Source: Streptomyces pseudovenezuelae (lineage in GTDB: Bacteria > Actinomycetota > Actinomycetes > Streptomycetales > Streptomycetaceae). From it: DNA of 64,000 nucleotides. Positions 17,066 to 26,115 of this stretch are shown piece after piece; the stretch's first letter is position 1, and each line of letters begins with the position of its first letter. The DNA is taken from NCBI RefSeq assembly GCF_029892565.1, contig NZ_JARXVH010000008.1, positions 248,001 to 312,000 on the forward strand, given 5' to 3'. The notes beneath the pieces are model-generated. The model saw only the letters and a list, made by a program, of their open reading frames with translations, ran no database searches and was not told the origin of the DNA. The position numbers were made by a program, and so were the translations under genes.

Positions 17066-18064
17066 TCAGCCGCGAGCCATCGCGATCGAGCCCGCGAGCC
17101 GCTCCCCTGCCTCGTAGATCATGTAGGGCACTCCCCCGTCGGTGCCGAACGACGGGGCGGCGGAACGGCCGTTCTCAGGTGCGCCGCTACGGGAGTTGTA
17201 GAAGACCCCGAGGTGGTTGCGCTTGCTGAAGTCGTTGCCCACCTCCGTGATCATCAGGTCGCCGCCGCTCTCCTTGTCCTTGTTGTAGACGACGTAGGTG
17301 CTGTTGTTGCGGTACAGCAGATGCGGCCCGCCGACGTTCACGGCACCGACGTCGGCGTGGCGGATCAGGGGCTGTTGGTCGTAGGTCCAGGTGCGTCCGT
17401 CGGCCGACCAACCCCAGTGGATGTCACGGTGGTTGGTGGTGTTGTTCAGCATGAAGACCATGACGTAGTGGGCGCCACGGGAGGCCAGTTCGTGTGGGAA
17501 GACACGGGCGTACGACGTCTCGGTGGTGCCGCTCGGCAGCATCGACGTCGACAGGACGACCTTGTCGTAGGTGAAGTTGATGCCGTCCTTCGAACGGGCC
17601 AGGCGCGTGGTGGTGTTCTCGCCGTGGAAGTACAGCCACAGCTCCTTCGTGCTCTCGTGCCACATCACGTGCGGGGACGCGACGTGGCTGACGGAGTAGT
17701 GGGGCTGCCAGTTGTTGGCGACGATCGGGTTGTTGGGGTACTCCGTGAACGGCCCTTCCAGGGAGTTGCCGTAGGCCAGGCAGATGCCGCCGGGTGCGTC
17801 GTGCGGCCCGTAGTACAGGTAGTAGCGGCCGAGCGGGGCACTCAGCTTGTCGTAGACGCCCCTGACGCACGGGAAGATGATCTCGCCGGTCGGGTTGTAC
17901 TTCAGCTGGGACGGCGTGAGCAGGGTGCGGACGTAGGTGTAGTCGGGGAATCCGCCGGGTGCGGCGGACGCGGTCGGGGCGGAGAGGCCGCCGACGGTGA
18001 CCGCGGCGCCGGTGGCGGCCGTGGCGCGCAGGAACAGGCGGCGGTCGAAACGGGGTTGGGACAT
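17066..18064 (-). CDS. Tat-secreted five-bladed beta-propeller (GH43-like) protein
   Basis: 332 aa. Twin-arginine signal DRRLFLRATA at residues 7-16, hydrophobic core, AxA cleavage after about residue 35. The mature part has the repeated strand pattern and motifs typical of GH43/GH32/GH130-like propellers: RYYLYYGPHDAPGGICLAYG, WQPHYSVSHVASPHVMWHE, LWLYFHGENT, TRLARSKDGINF and GPHLLYRNNSTYVVYN. It should therefore bind or cleave an extracellular glycan, though catalytic residues cannot be assigned safely. Last gene of the six-gene minus-strand operon, 43 bases after the permease; ATG 18064 gives the correct signal peptide. Confidence 0.7.
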   Translation of the reverse strand: MSQPRFDRRLFLRATAATGAAVTVGGLSAPTASAAPGGFPDYTYVRTLLTPSQLKYNPTGEIIFPCVRGVYDKLSAPLGRYYLYYGPHDAPGGICLAYGNSLEGPFTEYPNNPIVANNWQPHYSVSHVASPHVMWHESTKELWLYFHGENTTTRLARSKDGINFTYDKVVLSTSMLPSGTTETSYARVFPHELASRGAHYVMVFMLNNTTNHRDIHWGWSADGRTWTYDQQPLIRHADVGAVNVGGPHLLYRNNSTYVVYNKDKESGGDLMITEVGNDFSKRNHLGVFYNSRSGAPENGRSAAPSFGTDGGVPYMIYEAGERLAGSIAMARG

Positions 18065-18107
18065 GGTCGGCTCCAAGGGGGTGGAGGTCGGTCCAGGGGG
18101 ACGGGGG

Positions 18108-19394
18108 TCAGAGGTAGGTGGCCGCGGTGACGCACAGCCCGCCGAGGGCCACGGCCCACACGTACGGGAGGGTGCGCACCATGACCTGCTGCGGGGAGAC
18201 ACCGGCGTACTGGGCGGCCCACACCGTCTGCGTGCTGGTGGGGTCGGCGACGCCGAAGACCTGGTTGTACGAGGTGGCCATGCCGAGGACGACCGCGGCC
18301 GGGTAGATGCCCGTGGCGATGAGGACGCCGGCGATCCCGGCGCCGAGCCCGAAGACGTTCAGCGGCCCGCGGTAGAGGCAGAGCGGGACGAGCAGCGTGA
18401 AGACGAGGACGAACAGCACCGCGTTGTGCGGGCTGACCGCCTTCATCAGCGGTTCCAACGCGTCGACGGCGCCGGGCAGTTTCACCGCGGCCAGCAGGAT
18501 GCCGATGGCGATGAACAGGGCGATCGGCGGGGCGGCGACCTCGAATCCGCCGTAGAGGGTGCGCAGCAGCCGCTTGTTCATCTCGCGGGGGCCGGTGGTG
18601 GTGACCAGGGCGTACAGCACACCCGCCAACAGCGAGGGAATGATGGCGAGTTCGAAGCCCAGGGCGAGGATCAGGGGGACGGCGGGGGTGAGCAGTGCGT
18701 ACCAGGGAGCGTCACCGAGCCGCTTCCGGCGACTGGCCGAACTCGGCTTGTCCTGAACGGACTTGAGGGACCAGGTGTGCTCCACACCGCGACGGCGCGA
18801 CTCGACGAGCACGTAGAGGACGGCGGCGACCAGGGCGAAGGGGAACAGCTTCACCATGAAGCCGCGCACGGTCGGTACGGGCAGGTCCAGGGCCGTGGAG
18901 AAGAACTGCCACAGGGGCAGTTCGAAGGGGATGCCCACGGCGATGCCCATGAGGACGGTCCCGGCGGCGGTCACTTTCGGAATCCCGACGGCGATCATGG
19001 CGGGGATGCCGATGAGCCCCGCGAGCATCGCGGCCGGCGCCGATCCGGTCACCGTACCCACCAGCGCGGACACCGCCAGCACACCGAGGGCCACGACGAC
19101 CGGGCGGTCACCGCCGAACTCGACGATCTTGCGGACGATGGTGCCCGCGATGCCCGTCTCCTCAAGGAGCTTGCCGAGCCAGGAACCGAGCACGATCGCG
19201 ATCATCGTGGCGGCCAGGGTCGGCGCACCCTCCTGGAGGACGGTGTCCAGCACACTGTTCTTGCCGGTCAGGGGTGCACCGGCGACGAAGGCGATGACCA
19301 CGGCCAGGATGACGAGCGCGAAGGCCGTCGGCAGTTTGCGGGTGAGCATGGCTGCGACTCCGGCCGCCATGACGAGCAGGATGACGACACCCAT
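18108..19394 (-). CDS. Polytopic anion permease (CitMHS/GntP/DcuC-like ion transporter superfamily)
   Basis: 428 aa with about 11-12 hydrophobic segments. Two half-repeats are suggested by GSWLGKLLEETGIAGTIV and TVTGSAPAAMLAGLIGIP in the first half and by LNVFGLGAGIAGVLIATGI in the second, the layout of citrate, gluconate and dicarboxylate transporters. A basic cytoplasmic loop (SRRKRLGD) divides the halves. Uptake of a carboxylate or acidic breakdown product is the likely role. Its ATG is three bases after the stop of the HExxH gene, so it is translated from the same transcript. Confidence 0.75.
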   Translation of the reverse strand: MGVVILLVMAAGVAAMLTRKLPTAFALVILAVVIAFVAGAPLTGKNSVLDTVLQEGAPTLAATMIAIVLGSWLGKLLEETGIAGTIVRKIVEFGGDRPVVVALGVLAVSALVGTVTGSAPAAMLAGLIGIPAMIAVGIPKVTAAGTVLMGIAVGIPFELPLWQFFSTALDLPVPTVRGFMVKLFPFALVAAVLYVLVESRRRGVEHTWSLKSVQDKPSSASRRKRLGDAPWYALLTPAVPLILALGFELAIIPSLLAGVLYALVTTTGPREMNKRLLRTLYGGFEVAAPPIALFIAIGILLAAVKLPGAVDALEPLMKAVSPHNAVLFVLVFTLLVPLCLYRGPLNVFGLGAGIAGVLIATGIYPAAVVLGMATSYNQVFGVADPTSTQTVWAAQYAGVSPQQVMVRTLPYVWAVALGGLCVTAATYL

Positions 19395-19397
19395 GGG

Positions 19398-19982
19398 TCA
19401 CCTCTGTCTTCCGGGTGTGTCCACCGCGGCGGCGAGCGCGGCGGTGAGCAGGAGGGGGCTGCGACCCAGGCCGCAGACGGTACGGGCGTAGGCGTGCGCG
19501 GCGATCTCCTCGGCACCGGCCACATGACCGAGGACCCGGAACCGGCCCAGCCGCAGGACGGTGTGCCCGAGCGCCTCCTTGAGCGCGGTCCGCGTCGCCT
19601 TGTGGTGGAGCAGGGCGTGTGCGGTCTCGTGGGCGAGGGCCGCGCCGCGCACGGATCCGACGGGATACCAACTGCGCCAGCCGAGTTCGTCGATCAGCGT
19701 CTCGGCCCGGTCGATGGTGTCGGTGTAGAGCTCGACGGTGGCGGGACGCGAGGTGTAGCGGGCGAGCAGCGACTGGTCCAGCCCGTCGCCGCGCTCCACG
19801 ATCCGGGCCCGGCACGGCAGACCGGGGTCGAGCGCGGCCCCGAACTCGTCGGCGGCCAGGGCCCATTGGCGCAGTTCGGCGGGAGTGCGGTTCTCGTGGG
19901 TGGGCGTGGCCGCCAACAGCCGTACGGCGAGGCTCAGATCGTCCGTCGCCGGATCGACGGCGGACGCGGCGGGGCCGCTCAT
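19398..19982 (-). CDS. Small HExxH protein of unknown function (gluzincin-like pattern)
   Basis: 194 aa. The key segment AHETAHALLHH contains H118-E119-x2-H122, the zinc-metallopeptidase motif, and EE at 158-159 some 36 residues later could be the third ligand, as in gluzincin or IrrE/ImmA-type folds. The rest is helical with no signal peptide, so it acts in the cytoplasm. The ATG overlaps the stop of the hydantoinase gene (ATGA), so the two are translationally coupled, suggesting a dedicated partner in processing or assembly. I do not recognise a named family. Confidence 0.65.
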   Translation of the reverse strand: MSGPAASAVDPATDDLSLAVRLLAATPTHENRTPAELRQWALAADEFGAALDPGLPCRARIVERGDGLDQSLLARYTSRPATVELYTDTIDRAETLIDELGWRSWYPVGSVRGAALAHETAHALLHHKATRTALKEALGHTVLRLGRFRVLGHVAGAEEIAAHAYARTVCGLGRSPLLLTAALAAAVDTPGRQR

Positions 19983-22108
19983 GACCGCACCTCCAGCACC
20001 GCGACCACCGGTTCGTCCATGGCCCGGTCGCGCATCTCGCTGCGGGCCAGCGCGAGCAGGGGCTGCGGGTCGAGGACGCCGGAGAGGTCGGCGATGCGGG
20101 AGCCGAGAAGGAGCCGCAGCGCGGGGGCGCGGACGCCACCGTCGCCGTAGGACGTCCCCTCGCGCACGAGGTCGGCGAGGAGTTCGGGCGCGGCGCCCAC
20201 GGTGGTGGCGGTCACGCTCGCGTCCGCGGCGTGCAGGCGTACGACACCGTCGGCGTCGACGACCCGGATGGGGCGCCGGGGAGAGCGCAGCCGACGGCGT
20301 ACCTCGATGCCGTAGACCGTGTGGGCGGGTGTCTCGGCGAGGACGCGGACCTCGGCGGGGTCGGTCTTGAGGCTGGCGGCGGCCGCGGTGAGGCGCTCGG
20401 TGTCGTCGGCGCTGTGCGAGCGGTCCTGGGTACGCAGTTCCGTGGCGCCGGTGGCGGTGGCGCGCACGGTGCTGGTCTGCGGGTCGACGGTCACCTCGAC
20501 CTCGACGCCGTCGGGCGCCGCTCCCTGGGCGACGACCGCCCGCTCGGCCTCGGCCCGGACGGCGAGGATCTGCTCCTGTGTGGCGCCCGGGATGATCCGC
20601 TCGATCTGCTCCCGCACCAGCGCGAGGGCCACGCCGATGGGGCTGATGACCTCGCTGTGCCGGGCGATCGTGCCCGTCATGCCGGTGAGCGCGGCCAGGT
20701 GCGGGGTGACGGAGGCCGCACCGCCGCCACCGCCGACGAGGACCGCCGTGTCGGGGTCGAGGCGGTAGTCGTGGACGAGCGAGTCCACGATCTCCCGCAC
20801 GCGGCCGACGCCGGCGTCGAGGACGCGGGCGGCCGCGGTCGGCACGTCCACACCCAGGGCGGCGGCGAGAGGCGCGATCGCGGCCTTCGCCACCTCCTGG
20901 TCGCAGTGCGCGAAGTCCCCGTCGGGGACCCGGCCGAGGGCGTTGGCGGCGCACGTCATGGTGATCGCGAACCGTCCGCCCGCCGCGTCAAGGACCACGT
21001 AGTCGTCGGGGTCGTCCGGCATCGGCCGCACCGTGGCGAGGGTCGCGCCCCGCAGGTCGTCGAGGTCGGCGAAACAGGCGTAGGGCAGCCCCGCGATGTG
21101 GGCACTGCGCGGACCGAGGGCGGTGACGCGGCCCTGGGCGACACGCACCATCGAGCCGCCGCCGACGCCGACCGTGCGCACGTCGAGCGCGTTGAGGTAC
21201 GAGGCCTTGCCGAGCATCGTGGCGTGGCGGACGGCGACCTTGCCGCGCCGTACGACGCTGATGTCGGTGGAGGTGCCGCCGGTTTCGAGGAAGACGCCCT
21301 CGCTGATCCGTTCCTGCATGAGGGCACCGGCGACGCCGGCCGCCGGGCCGGACAGGACGGTCAGCAGCGGGCGTCGGCGCATCTCGTCCAGGGCCATGAC
21401 CCCGCCGTCGCAGCGCATGACCATGAGCGGCGCGGTGACCCCGGCCTTGGTGATGGACGCGTCGACGAGGTCGGCGGTGGCGAGCATGCGGGGCAGGATG
21501 GCCGCGTTGACGACCGCGGTGCGGGTCCGCTTGTGCAGTCCGTACAGCGAGGTGATCTCGTGCGCGGCCGTCATCGGGAGCCCGGCGTACCGGGCGGCTT
21601 CGAGCACGGCCTGCTCGCCCTCGGGCCGGTCGACGGCGAACGGCTCGGTGGCGACGAGGACTTGGGCGCCCGCGGCCGTCACCTCGTCGACCGCGGTGCG
21701 TGCGGCCGCCGGGTCGTGCGGGTCGGCGACGTGGGCGTAGGCGAGCGGAAGCCGCTTGCCTGGGGCGAGTTCGAGTCGGCCGAGCGCGGCGAGGCGACGG
21801 GTGAGGACGGCGCCGGGTCCGGTGCCGATGCCGATCAGGCCGACGGTGGCGACATCGCCCTCCAGCAGGGCGTTGGTGGCCTGGGTCGTGCCGTGCGCCA
21901 GGAACGCGATGTCGCCGGGGGCGCGGTCGATCTGGCGCAGCAGCCGGTCCAGCGCCTCGACGATGCCGTGCGCGACTCCGTCCTCGTGATGGTGGCTGGT
22001 GGGGACCTTGATCTGTCCCAGCAGCCGCAGAGTTGTGGCGTCCACGGCCACGGCGTCCGTAAAGGTTCCGCCCACGTCGATGCCGACGCGAATGCGGTCG
22101 GTGGTCAT
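19979..22108 (-). CDS. Hydantoinase/oxoprolinase-family ATP-dependent lactamase subunit (HyuA-like)
   Basis: 709 aa. The N-terminal ATP-binding signature RVGIDVGGTFTDAV (7-20) and later LAHGTTQATNALLEG, LSGPAAGVAGAL, FLETGGTSTDISVVR and VGVGGGSMVRV are the ASKHA-type motifs of HyuA/oxoprolinase proteins, which open hydantoins, 5-oxoproline or other cyclic amides at ATP cost. No HyuB partner gene is present, and the 150 C-terminal residues after VLVGGGGGAASV are a separate domain. RBS AAGGAGG precedes ATG 22108. Second enzyme of the operon; the product may feed or come from the permease. Confidence 0.88.
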   Translation of the reverse strand: MTTDRIRVGIDVGGTFTDAVAVDATTLRLLGQIKVPTSHHHEDGVAHGIVEALDRLLRQIDRAPGDIAFLAHGTTQATNALLEGDVATVGLIGIGTGPGAVLTRRLAALGRLELAPGKRLPLAYAHVADPHDPAAARTAVDEVTAAGAQVLVATEPFAVDRPEGEQAVLEAARYAGLPMTAAHEITSLYGLHKRTRTAVVNAAILPRMLATADLVDASITKAGVTAPLMVMRCDGGVMALDEMRRRPLLTVLSGPAAGVAGALMQERISEGVFLETGGTSTDISVVRRGKVAVRHATMLGKASYLNALDVRTVGVGGGSMVRVAQGRVTALGPRSAHIAGLPYACFADLDDLRGATLATVRPMPDDPDDYVVLDAAGGRFAITMTCAANALGRVPDGDFAHCDQEVAKAAIAPLAAALGVDVPTAAARVLDAGVGRVREIVDSLVHDYRLDPDTAVLVGGGGGAASVTPHLAALTGMTGTIARHSEVISPIGVALALVREQIERIIPGATQEQILAVRAEAERAVVAQGAAPDGVEVEVTVDPQTSTVRATATGATELRTQDRSHSADDTERLTAAAASLKTDPAEVRVLAETPAHTVYGIEVRRRLRSPRRPIRVVDADGVVRLHAADASVTATTVGAAPELLADLVREGTSYGDGGVRAPALRLLLGSRIADLSGVLDPQPLLALARSEMRDRAMDEPVVAVLEVRS

Positions 22109-22164
22109 GTCTGGAGCACCTCCTTGTGCTGTGTCGGTCGTGCGGGGCGGTCGCCGCGACGCGG

Positions 22165-23775
22165 TCAGTAGCCGCGTACGTCGGGCCAGTGGCGCTGCAC
22201 TCCGGCGCGGTCGAGCAGCCGCGCGAACTCCTCGAACCGCTTGTCCTCGCCCTGCACTTGGTGCGGTTCGACGTCCTCGGCCACGCAGTGGGCGGCGAGT
22301 GCGCCGGCGACCTCGCCGACGTTCCACTCCACCGGGTGGAGCCGGTAGCAGCCGTTGGTGATGTGGGTCGTGCCGATGTTCTTGCCGGCCGGCAGCAGGT
22401 TGCGGACCCGTCGCGGCACCAGCGCCCCGAGCGGAATCTCGAAGGGCACCGAGCCGACGTCGATGTAGCTGTCGCCGCCGGTCGAGGGGTGCAGGTCGAT
22501 GCGGTAGCTGCCGATGCCCACGGAGTCGCGGTACTTGGTGCCCCCGTACGGGCCCACCAGGTCGATCGCCACATCGCGTTCGGTGACGGTGGTGACGGCC
22601 TTGATACGGCGGGACTCGCGGACGTAGGGCGCCTTCGCCAGGCCGTCGGCGGTACCGGTCACGTCGGGGCGGAGCCGGAGGCCGGGGAAGCCGGTGCCGC
22701 CATCGGGGCGGGGTGCCTCGGTCTGCAGCCAGTACAGGACCGACAGGGACAACTGCCGCGCCTCGGCGACGGCTTGGGCTCCGGTCTCCGCGCCCGCTCC
22801 GATCAGCGGCTTCAACCAGTAGTCGTTGAGCGGCCAGTTGACCAGCGTGATGTCCGAGTCGAAGGCTCCGGGGCTGTGCAGTCTGCGGGCCAGGATGCGG
22901 CGGAAGCCCCACAGTTCCTTGTCGCCGGCGTCGGCGCTCTGGTCGGCGCTCACGGCGAGCGGGTCGAGGTCGGGGTTGGGGACGAAGGTGCGCGGGACGG
23001 GTTCCAGGGAGCGCGGGTCGGGCGCCTGGAAGCCGAGCAGCGGTCCGGGCCAGAAGTCGGGGCGGTACGCCCGCCAGAAGCCGTAGTCCGCGGGGCGGTC
23101 GACGGTGTGGTCCTCGCCCTCGTGGTGGGAGAGCGCGAAGCACACCGTGATGCCCTGCTGGTTGAGCGGCTCGGCCCGGTCCGGGGCGTGCGGCTCGTCG
23201 TACTCGGACCGCGCCTCGGCACCGCAGACGTGCTCGACGCCCGCCAGTTCCAGGAGTTCGCCCGTCTCGGTGGCGTCGATGACATAGCGGGCCGGGACGG
23301 TGACGCGGTGGCCGTCGGGGCGGTGCTCCAGGGTCACGGACCGTACGACATCGTTGTCGGATTCGGCGGCGACGGGCCGGTGGTCGGTGAGGACGGTCAG
23401 ACGTCCGGCCGCCCGATGGGGCGCGAGCATGGCCTCCAGCACGGCCAGCGCCACCCGTGGCTCGTGGCAGAGCTTGCTGACCCGTCCGGCACCGGGGTTG
23501 AGGTCCGTGAGCGCGAGCGCCTCCGCACGCAGCGGGTACCACTGCCGGTAGAACTGCCGTATGCCCTCACGCAGTTGGCGGTACGAGGCGGTCGCCCCGA
23601 ACTGCTCGACCCACGGGTGCTCGTCGGGCGGCACGGCCTGCGAGGTGAGCTGTCCGCCGATCCAGTCGATCTCCTCGGTGAGCACGACGCTGCGTCCGGC
23701 CCGGCAGGCGGCGAGTGCGGCCGCCACGCCGCCGAGGCCACCGCCCACGATGAGGATGTCGGCTTCCGGTATCAC
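22165..23775 (-). CDS. FAD-dependent oxidoreductase (FAD_oxidored family)
   Basis: 536 aa from GTG 23775, with AAGGAG five bases upstream, which decides the start. The dinucleotide-binding motif IVGGGLGGVAAALAA sits at the extreme N-terminus, followed by EEIDWIGGQLTSQAVPPDEH and later ARYVIDATETGELLELAGV. The C-terminal LLPAGKNIGTTHITNGCYRLHPVEWNVGE block is characteristic of the PF12831-type FAD_oxidored proteins common beside glycan-catabolism genes. No signal peptide. The substrate is unknown; it probably oxidises an intermediate that the hydantoinase-like protein then handles. First structural gene after the LacI regulator. Confidence 0.85.
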   Translation of the reverse strand: MIPEADILIVGGGLGGVAAALAACRAGRSVVLTEEIDWIGGQLTSQAVPPDEHPWVEQFGATASYRQLREGIRQFYRQWYPLRAEALALTDLNPGAGRVSKLCHEPRVALAVLEAMLAPHRAAGRLTVLTDHRPVAAESDNDVVRSVTLEHRPDGHRVTVPARYVIDATETGELLELAGVEHVCGAEARSEYDEPHAPDRAEPLNQQGITVCFALSHHEGEDHTVDRPADYGFWRAYRPDFWPGPLLGFQAPDPRSLEPVPRTFVPNPDLDPLAVSADQSADAGDKELWGFRRILARRLHSPGAFDSDITLVNWPLNDYWLKPLIGAGAETGAQAVAEARQLSLSVLYWLQTEAPRPDGGTGFPGLRLRPDVTGTADGLAKAPYVRESRRIKAVTTVTERDVAIDLVGPYGGTKYRDSVGIGSYRIDLHPSTGGDSYIDVGSVPFEIPLGALVPRRVRNLLPAGKNIGTTHITNGCYRLHPVEWNVGEVAGALAAHCVAEDVEPHQVQGEDKRFEEFARLLDRAGVQRHWPDVRGY

Positions 23776-23833
23776 GCTTCTCCTTGCTGGTAGTTGTCGT
23801 CCACGGAGGTCCGGTGGTGCGGCGGTGCGGTGA

Positions 23834-24937
23834 TCAGTGCCGCTCCGGCGGCCTCCCCGTGGTGGTACCGGGCCGGAAGACACAGGCGACCAGGGGTTCT
23901 TCGGCCTCCTCTCCGGCGACGCGGGCGGCGAGCAGCCGGACCGCCGCCGCGCCCAACTCCGGCCGGGGGATGTCGAATCCGGTGGCCTGCGGGCAGGCGA
24001 CGAGATCCCCGGGCGGGCTGCCGAGCAGGGCGAGCGACAGGTCGTCGGGGCAGCTGAGGCCGGCCTCCTCGACCGCCCCGCACAGGGCACGCCAGGCGGC
24101 CCCGGTGTCGGTCTCCTCCGCGACGAACGCGGTGACGCCTTCATCCAGCCAGTGGCGCAGTCGCTCGGGGGTGAGGTCCCGCTCGGGGTCGGCCGAACGG
24201 AAGACGGCCTCGGGGCCACCCTCCAGCCCGGCCGCCAACAGCCCTTCCAGGAAACCCTGTTGCCGGTCCGTCGAGGCCGGAGCGTCGTCGTCCTCGCGGA
24301 CCAGCACGATGCGCCGGTGCCCCAGAGCCGACAGATGTCCGACGACCTCGGCACTCGCACTGACGTAGTCGGCGCCCACCCACGGCAGCCCTTCGAGTTC
24401 GTCACGGCGCCCGAGGTGCACGACCGGGAAACCGTCGGCGACCATCCGCTTCAACTCCGCGACCGGCGCGTGCCGTCCGAGGAAGAGACAGCCGTCGGCG
24501 AGCCGCACTCTGCTCAACGCGTCGGGCCTGGACGCCCCCGCCCCTCCCGAACTCGACCCCGTGAAGAGCACCAGGTCGTAGCCGCGCGCGGCGGCCTCCT
24601 GCTCCACGCCGACGAGGAAGGGGTAGTACGAGTGCTGCACGTCGGTGGGGAAGGTGGCCGTGAAGCTGAACACGCCGAGCAGGTTGTTGCGGGCCGCGGC
24701 CAGCCGCTGCGCGGCGGGGTCCGGGACGTAGCCGAGGCTGCGGGCCGCGTCGAGCACCCGCTGCCGGGTCTCGTCCGAGATCGTCGCGCCCGTGGTCTTG
24801 TCCGACAGCACGAGCGACACCGTGGCCTGGGAGACCCCGGCCAGCCGGGCGACCTCGGCCTGCCGCGGCCGGGGCGTGCGGCCCGACACCGCGGGGGTAC
24901 GACCGCGCCGGGACCGCTTCTTGGGCTCCTCCACCAT
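23834..24937 (-). CDS. LacI-family transcriptional regulator of the hydantoinase operon
   Basis: 367 aa from ATG 24937. A basic N-terminal tail (PKKRSRRGR) precedes the LacI helix-turn-helix (QAEVARLAGVSQATVSLVLS) and hinge helix (VPDPAAQRLAAARNN), followed by a periplasmic-binding-protein-like sensor domain (SYYPFLVGVEQEAAARGYDLVLF, DGCLFLGRH, GADYVSASAEVVGHLSALGHRRIVLV). These proteins usually bind sugars. It lies 58 bases upstream of the FAD oxidoreductase on the same strand, so it is probably the first gene of the operon and represses it; tandem AGTAATGCGTAT repeats lie just upstream. Confidence 0.87.
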   Translation of the reverse strand: MVEEPKKRSRRGRTPAVSGRTPRPRQAEVARLAGVSQATVSLVLSDKTTGATISDETRQRVLDAARSLGYVPDPAAQRLAAARNNLLGVFSFTATFPTDVQHSYYPFLVGVEQEAAARGYDLVLFTGSSSGGAGASRPDALSRVRLADGCLFLGRHAPVAELKRMVADGFPVVHLGRRDELEGLPWVGADYVSASAEVVGHLSALGHRRIVLVREDDDAPASTDRQQGFLEGLLAAGLEGGPEAVFRSADPERDLTPERLRHWLDEGVTAFVAEETDTGAAWRALCGAVEEAGLSCPDDLSLALLGSPPGDLVACPQATGFDIPRPELGAAAVRLLAARVAGEEAEEPLVACVFRPGTTTGRPPERH

Positions 24938-24960
24938 GTTCCTCACCGTTCATGCGCTTC

Positions 24961-24985
24961 AGTAATGCGTATTAGTAATGCGTAT
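24961..24985. promoter_or_regulatory. Tandem 12-bp repeats upstream of the LacI gene
   Basis: AGTAATGCGTAT occurs at 24961-24972 and again at 24974-24985, a 13-base period, 23-48 bases before the LacI start codon. This AT-rich patch stands out from its surroundings and covers the likely promoter of the six-gene operon, so it is a candidate operator for autoregulation. Confidence 0.5.
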
Positions 24986-25072
24986 GAATGAGTACTGTGG
25001 GCGCCCCGCCGCCGTCGGTCAAGACTTCTGACAGGACTTCGTGCCGGAGCGTCGGTCAGACCGGCGCGTGGG

Positions 25073-25918
25073 TCAGGTGGGGATGTCCATGCGCTGCGTA
25101 CCGATGACCTTGAGCAGTTGCAACGTCCGGTAGGCGCGGGAGTCGGGTTCGGCGGTGAAGATGATCAGCTGCTGGTCCTGGCCCGGCACGGTCAGGACGT
25201 CGAAGTCCAGGTCGATCGGCCCGACTTGGGGGTGCTGGACCCGCTGGTGGTTGTGGTGCTCGATGCGCAGCTCGTGGGAGTTCCACAGACGCGCGAAGTC
25301 CTCGCTGCCGGCGAGCAACTCGTCCACGAGGGCGCGGAGTTCGGCGTTGTCCGGGTAGCGGGCGGTGGCGACACGCAGATAGCTGACGGCGGCGGTCACG
25401 AACCGGTGGGGCTCGGTCATGCCGTAGGCGTGGTGCTCGGGGTGCAGGAAGTAGCGCCGGATGACATTGCGGTCCGAGCCGGTCAGGCCGGAGAAGTCCT
25501 CGAACAGGGCCGCCGCCAGCGGATTCCAGGCCAGCACACGGCACGTGTTGTCGAGCACGAGGGCACCGGCGTCGGTGAGCCGCTCCAGCAGCCTCAGCGT
25601 GCCGGGGTCCACGTCGCGGGACGGCCCCTGGGCGGGCTCGGGTGCCGCCTCGCCGGCGAGCCGGAAGAGGTGGGTGCGCTCCTGGTCGGACAGGCGCAGC
25701 GCGCGGGCGATGCCGGTCAGGACGGCGTGCGAGGGATGGCGTCCGCGGGCCTGTTCCAGGCGGCTGTAGTGGTCCACGGAGATGTGCGCGAGCTGCGCGA
25801 CCTCTTCGCGACGCAGCCCGGGGGTGCGCCGCCTGGGCCCGTGCGGCAGGCCGACGTCCTCGGGGCGTACGCGTTCCCGCTTGCCGCGCAGGAACTCCGC
25901 GAGGGCGTGCTTGTCCAT
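25073..25918 (-). CDS. XRE helix-turn-helix regulator with MmyB-like ligand domain (1 of 3)
   Basis: 281 aa from ATG 25918. Residues about 10-70 form an XRE HTH preceded by the RERVRPEDVGLP segment that marks this family (TPGLRREEVAQLAHISVDHYSRLEQ). The rest is the MmyB-like ligand-binding PAS-type domain, with DNTCRVLAWNPLAAALF, RNVIRRYFLHPEH and FDVLTVPGQDQQLIIFTAEP. Family members bind fatty acids or other small molecules and often control a neighbouring oxidoreductase. Here the divergent neighbour, 197 bases away, is the secreted esterase at 26116. GTGCAGG at 26004-26010 upstream also occurs before the other two MmyB genes in the window. Confidence 0.87.
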   Translation of the reverse strand: MDKHALAEFLRGKRERVRPEDVGLPHGPRRRTPGLRREEVAQLAHISVDHYSRLEQARGRHPSHAVLTGIARALRLSDQERTHLFRLAGEAAPEPAQGPSRDVDPGTLRLLERLTDAGALVLDNTCRVLAWNPLAAALFEDFSGLTGSDRNVIRRYFLHPEHHAYGMTEPHRFVTAAVSYLRVATARYPDNAELRALVDELLAGSEDFARLWNSHELRIEHHNHQRVQHPQVGPIDLDFDVLTVPGQDQQLIIFTAEPDSRAYRTLQLLKVIGTQRMDIPT

Positions 25919-26115
25919 GGTCACCACGGTACGGCGGGGCACACCGGCCAGCCACGGACTCTCGGTCCCTGGATACCGCCGGGGCCGCCACCGCAGGGTG
26001 AAAGTGCAGGCAGAACGCCCTGGAGTACAGGGACGTACGGGGAACGACGTGAGGACAAGGCCATGCGGACACGGCAGCTACGCACAACAGGCGCGAATGA
26101 CCAGGGGGCACACCG

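Noticed and set aside
20231..22171. Very long plus-strand open frames opposite the hydantoinase gene (also opposite the LuxR, GH78 and permease genes)
   Set aside because: Gly/Arg/Asp/Val-rich composition without domains, exact mirror of a well-conserved gene; typical shadow frames of GC-rich codon bias.
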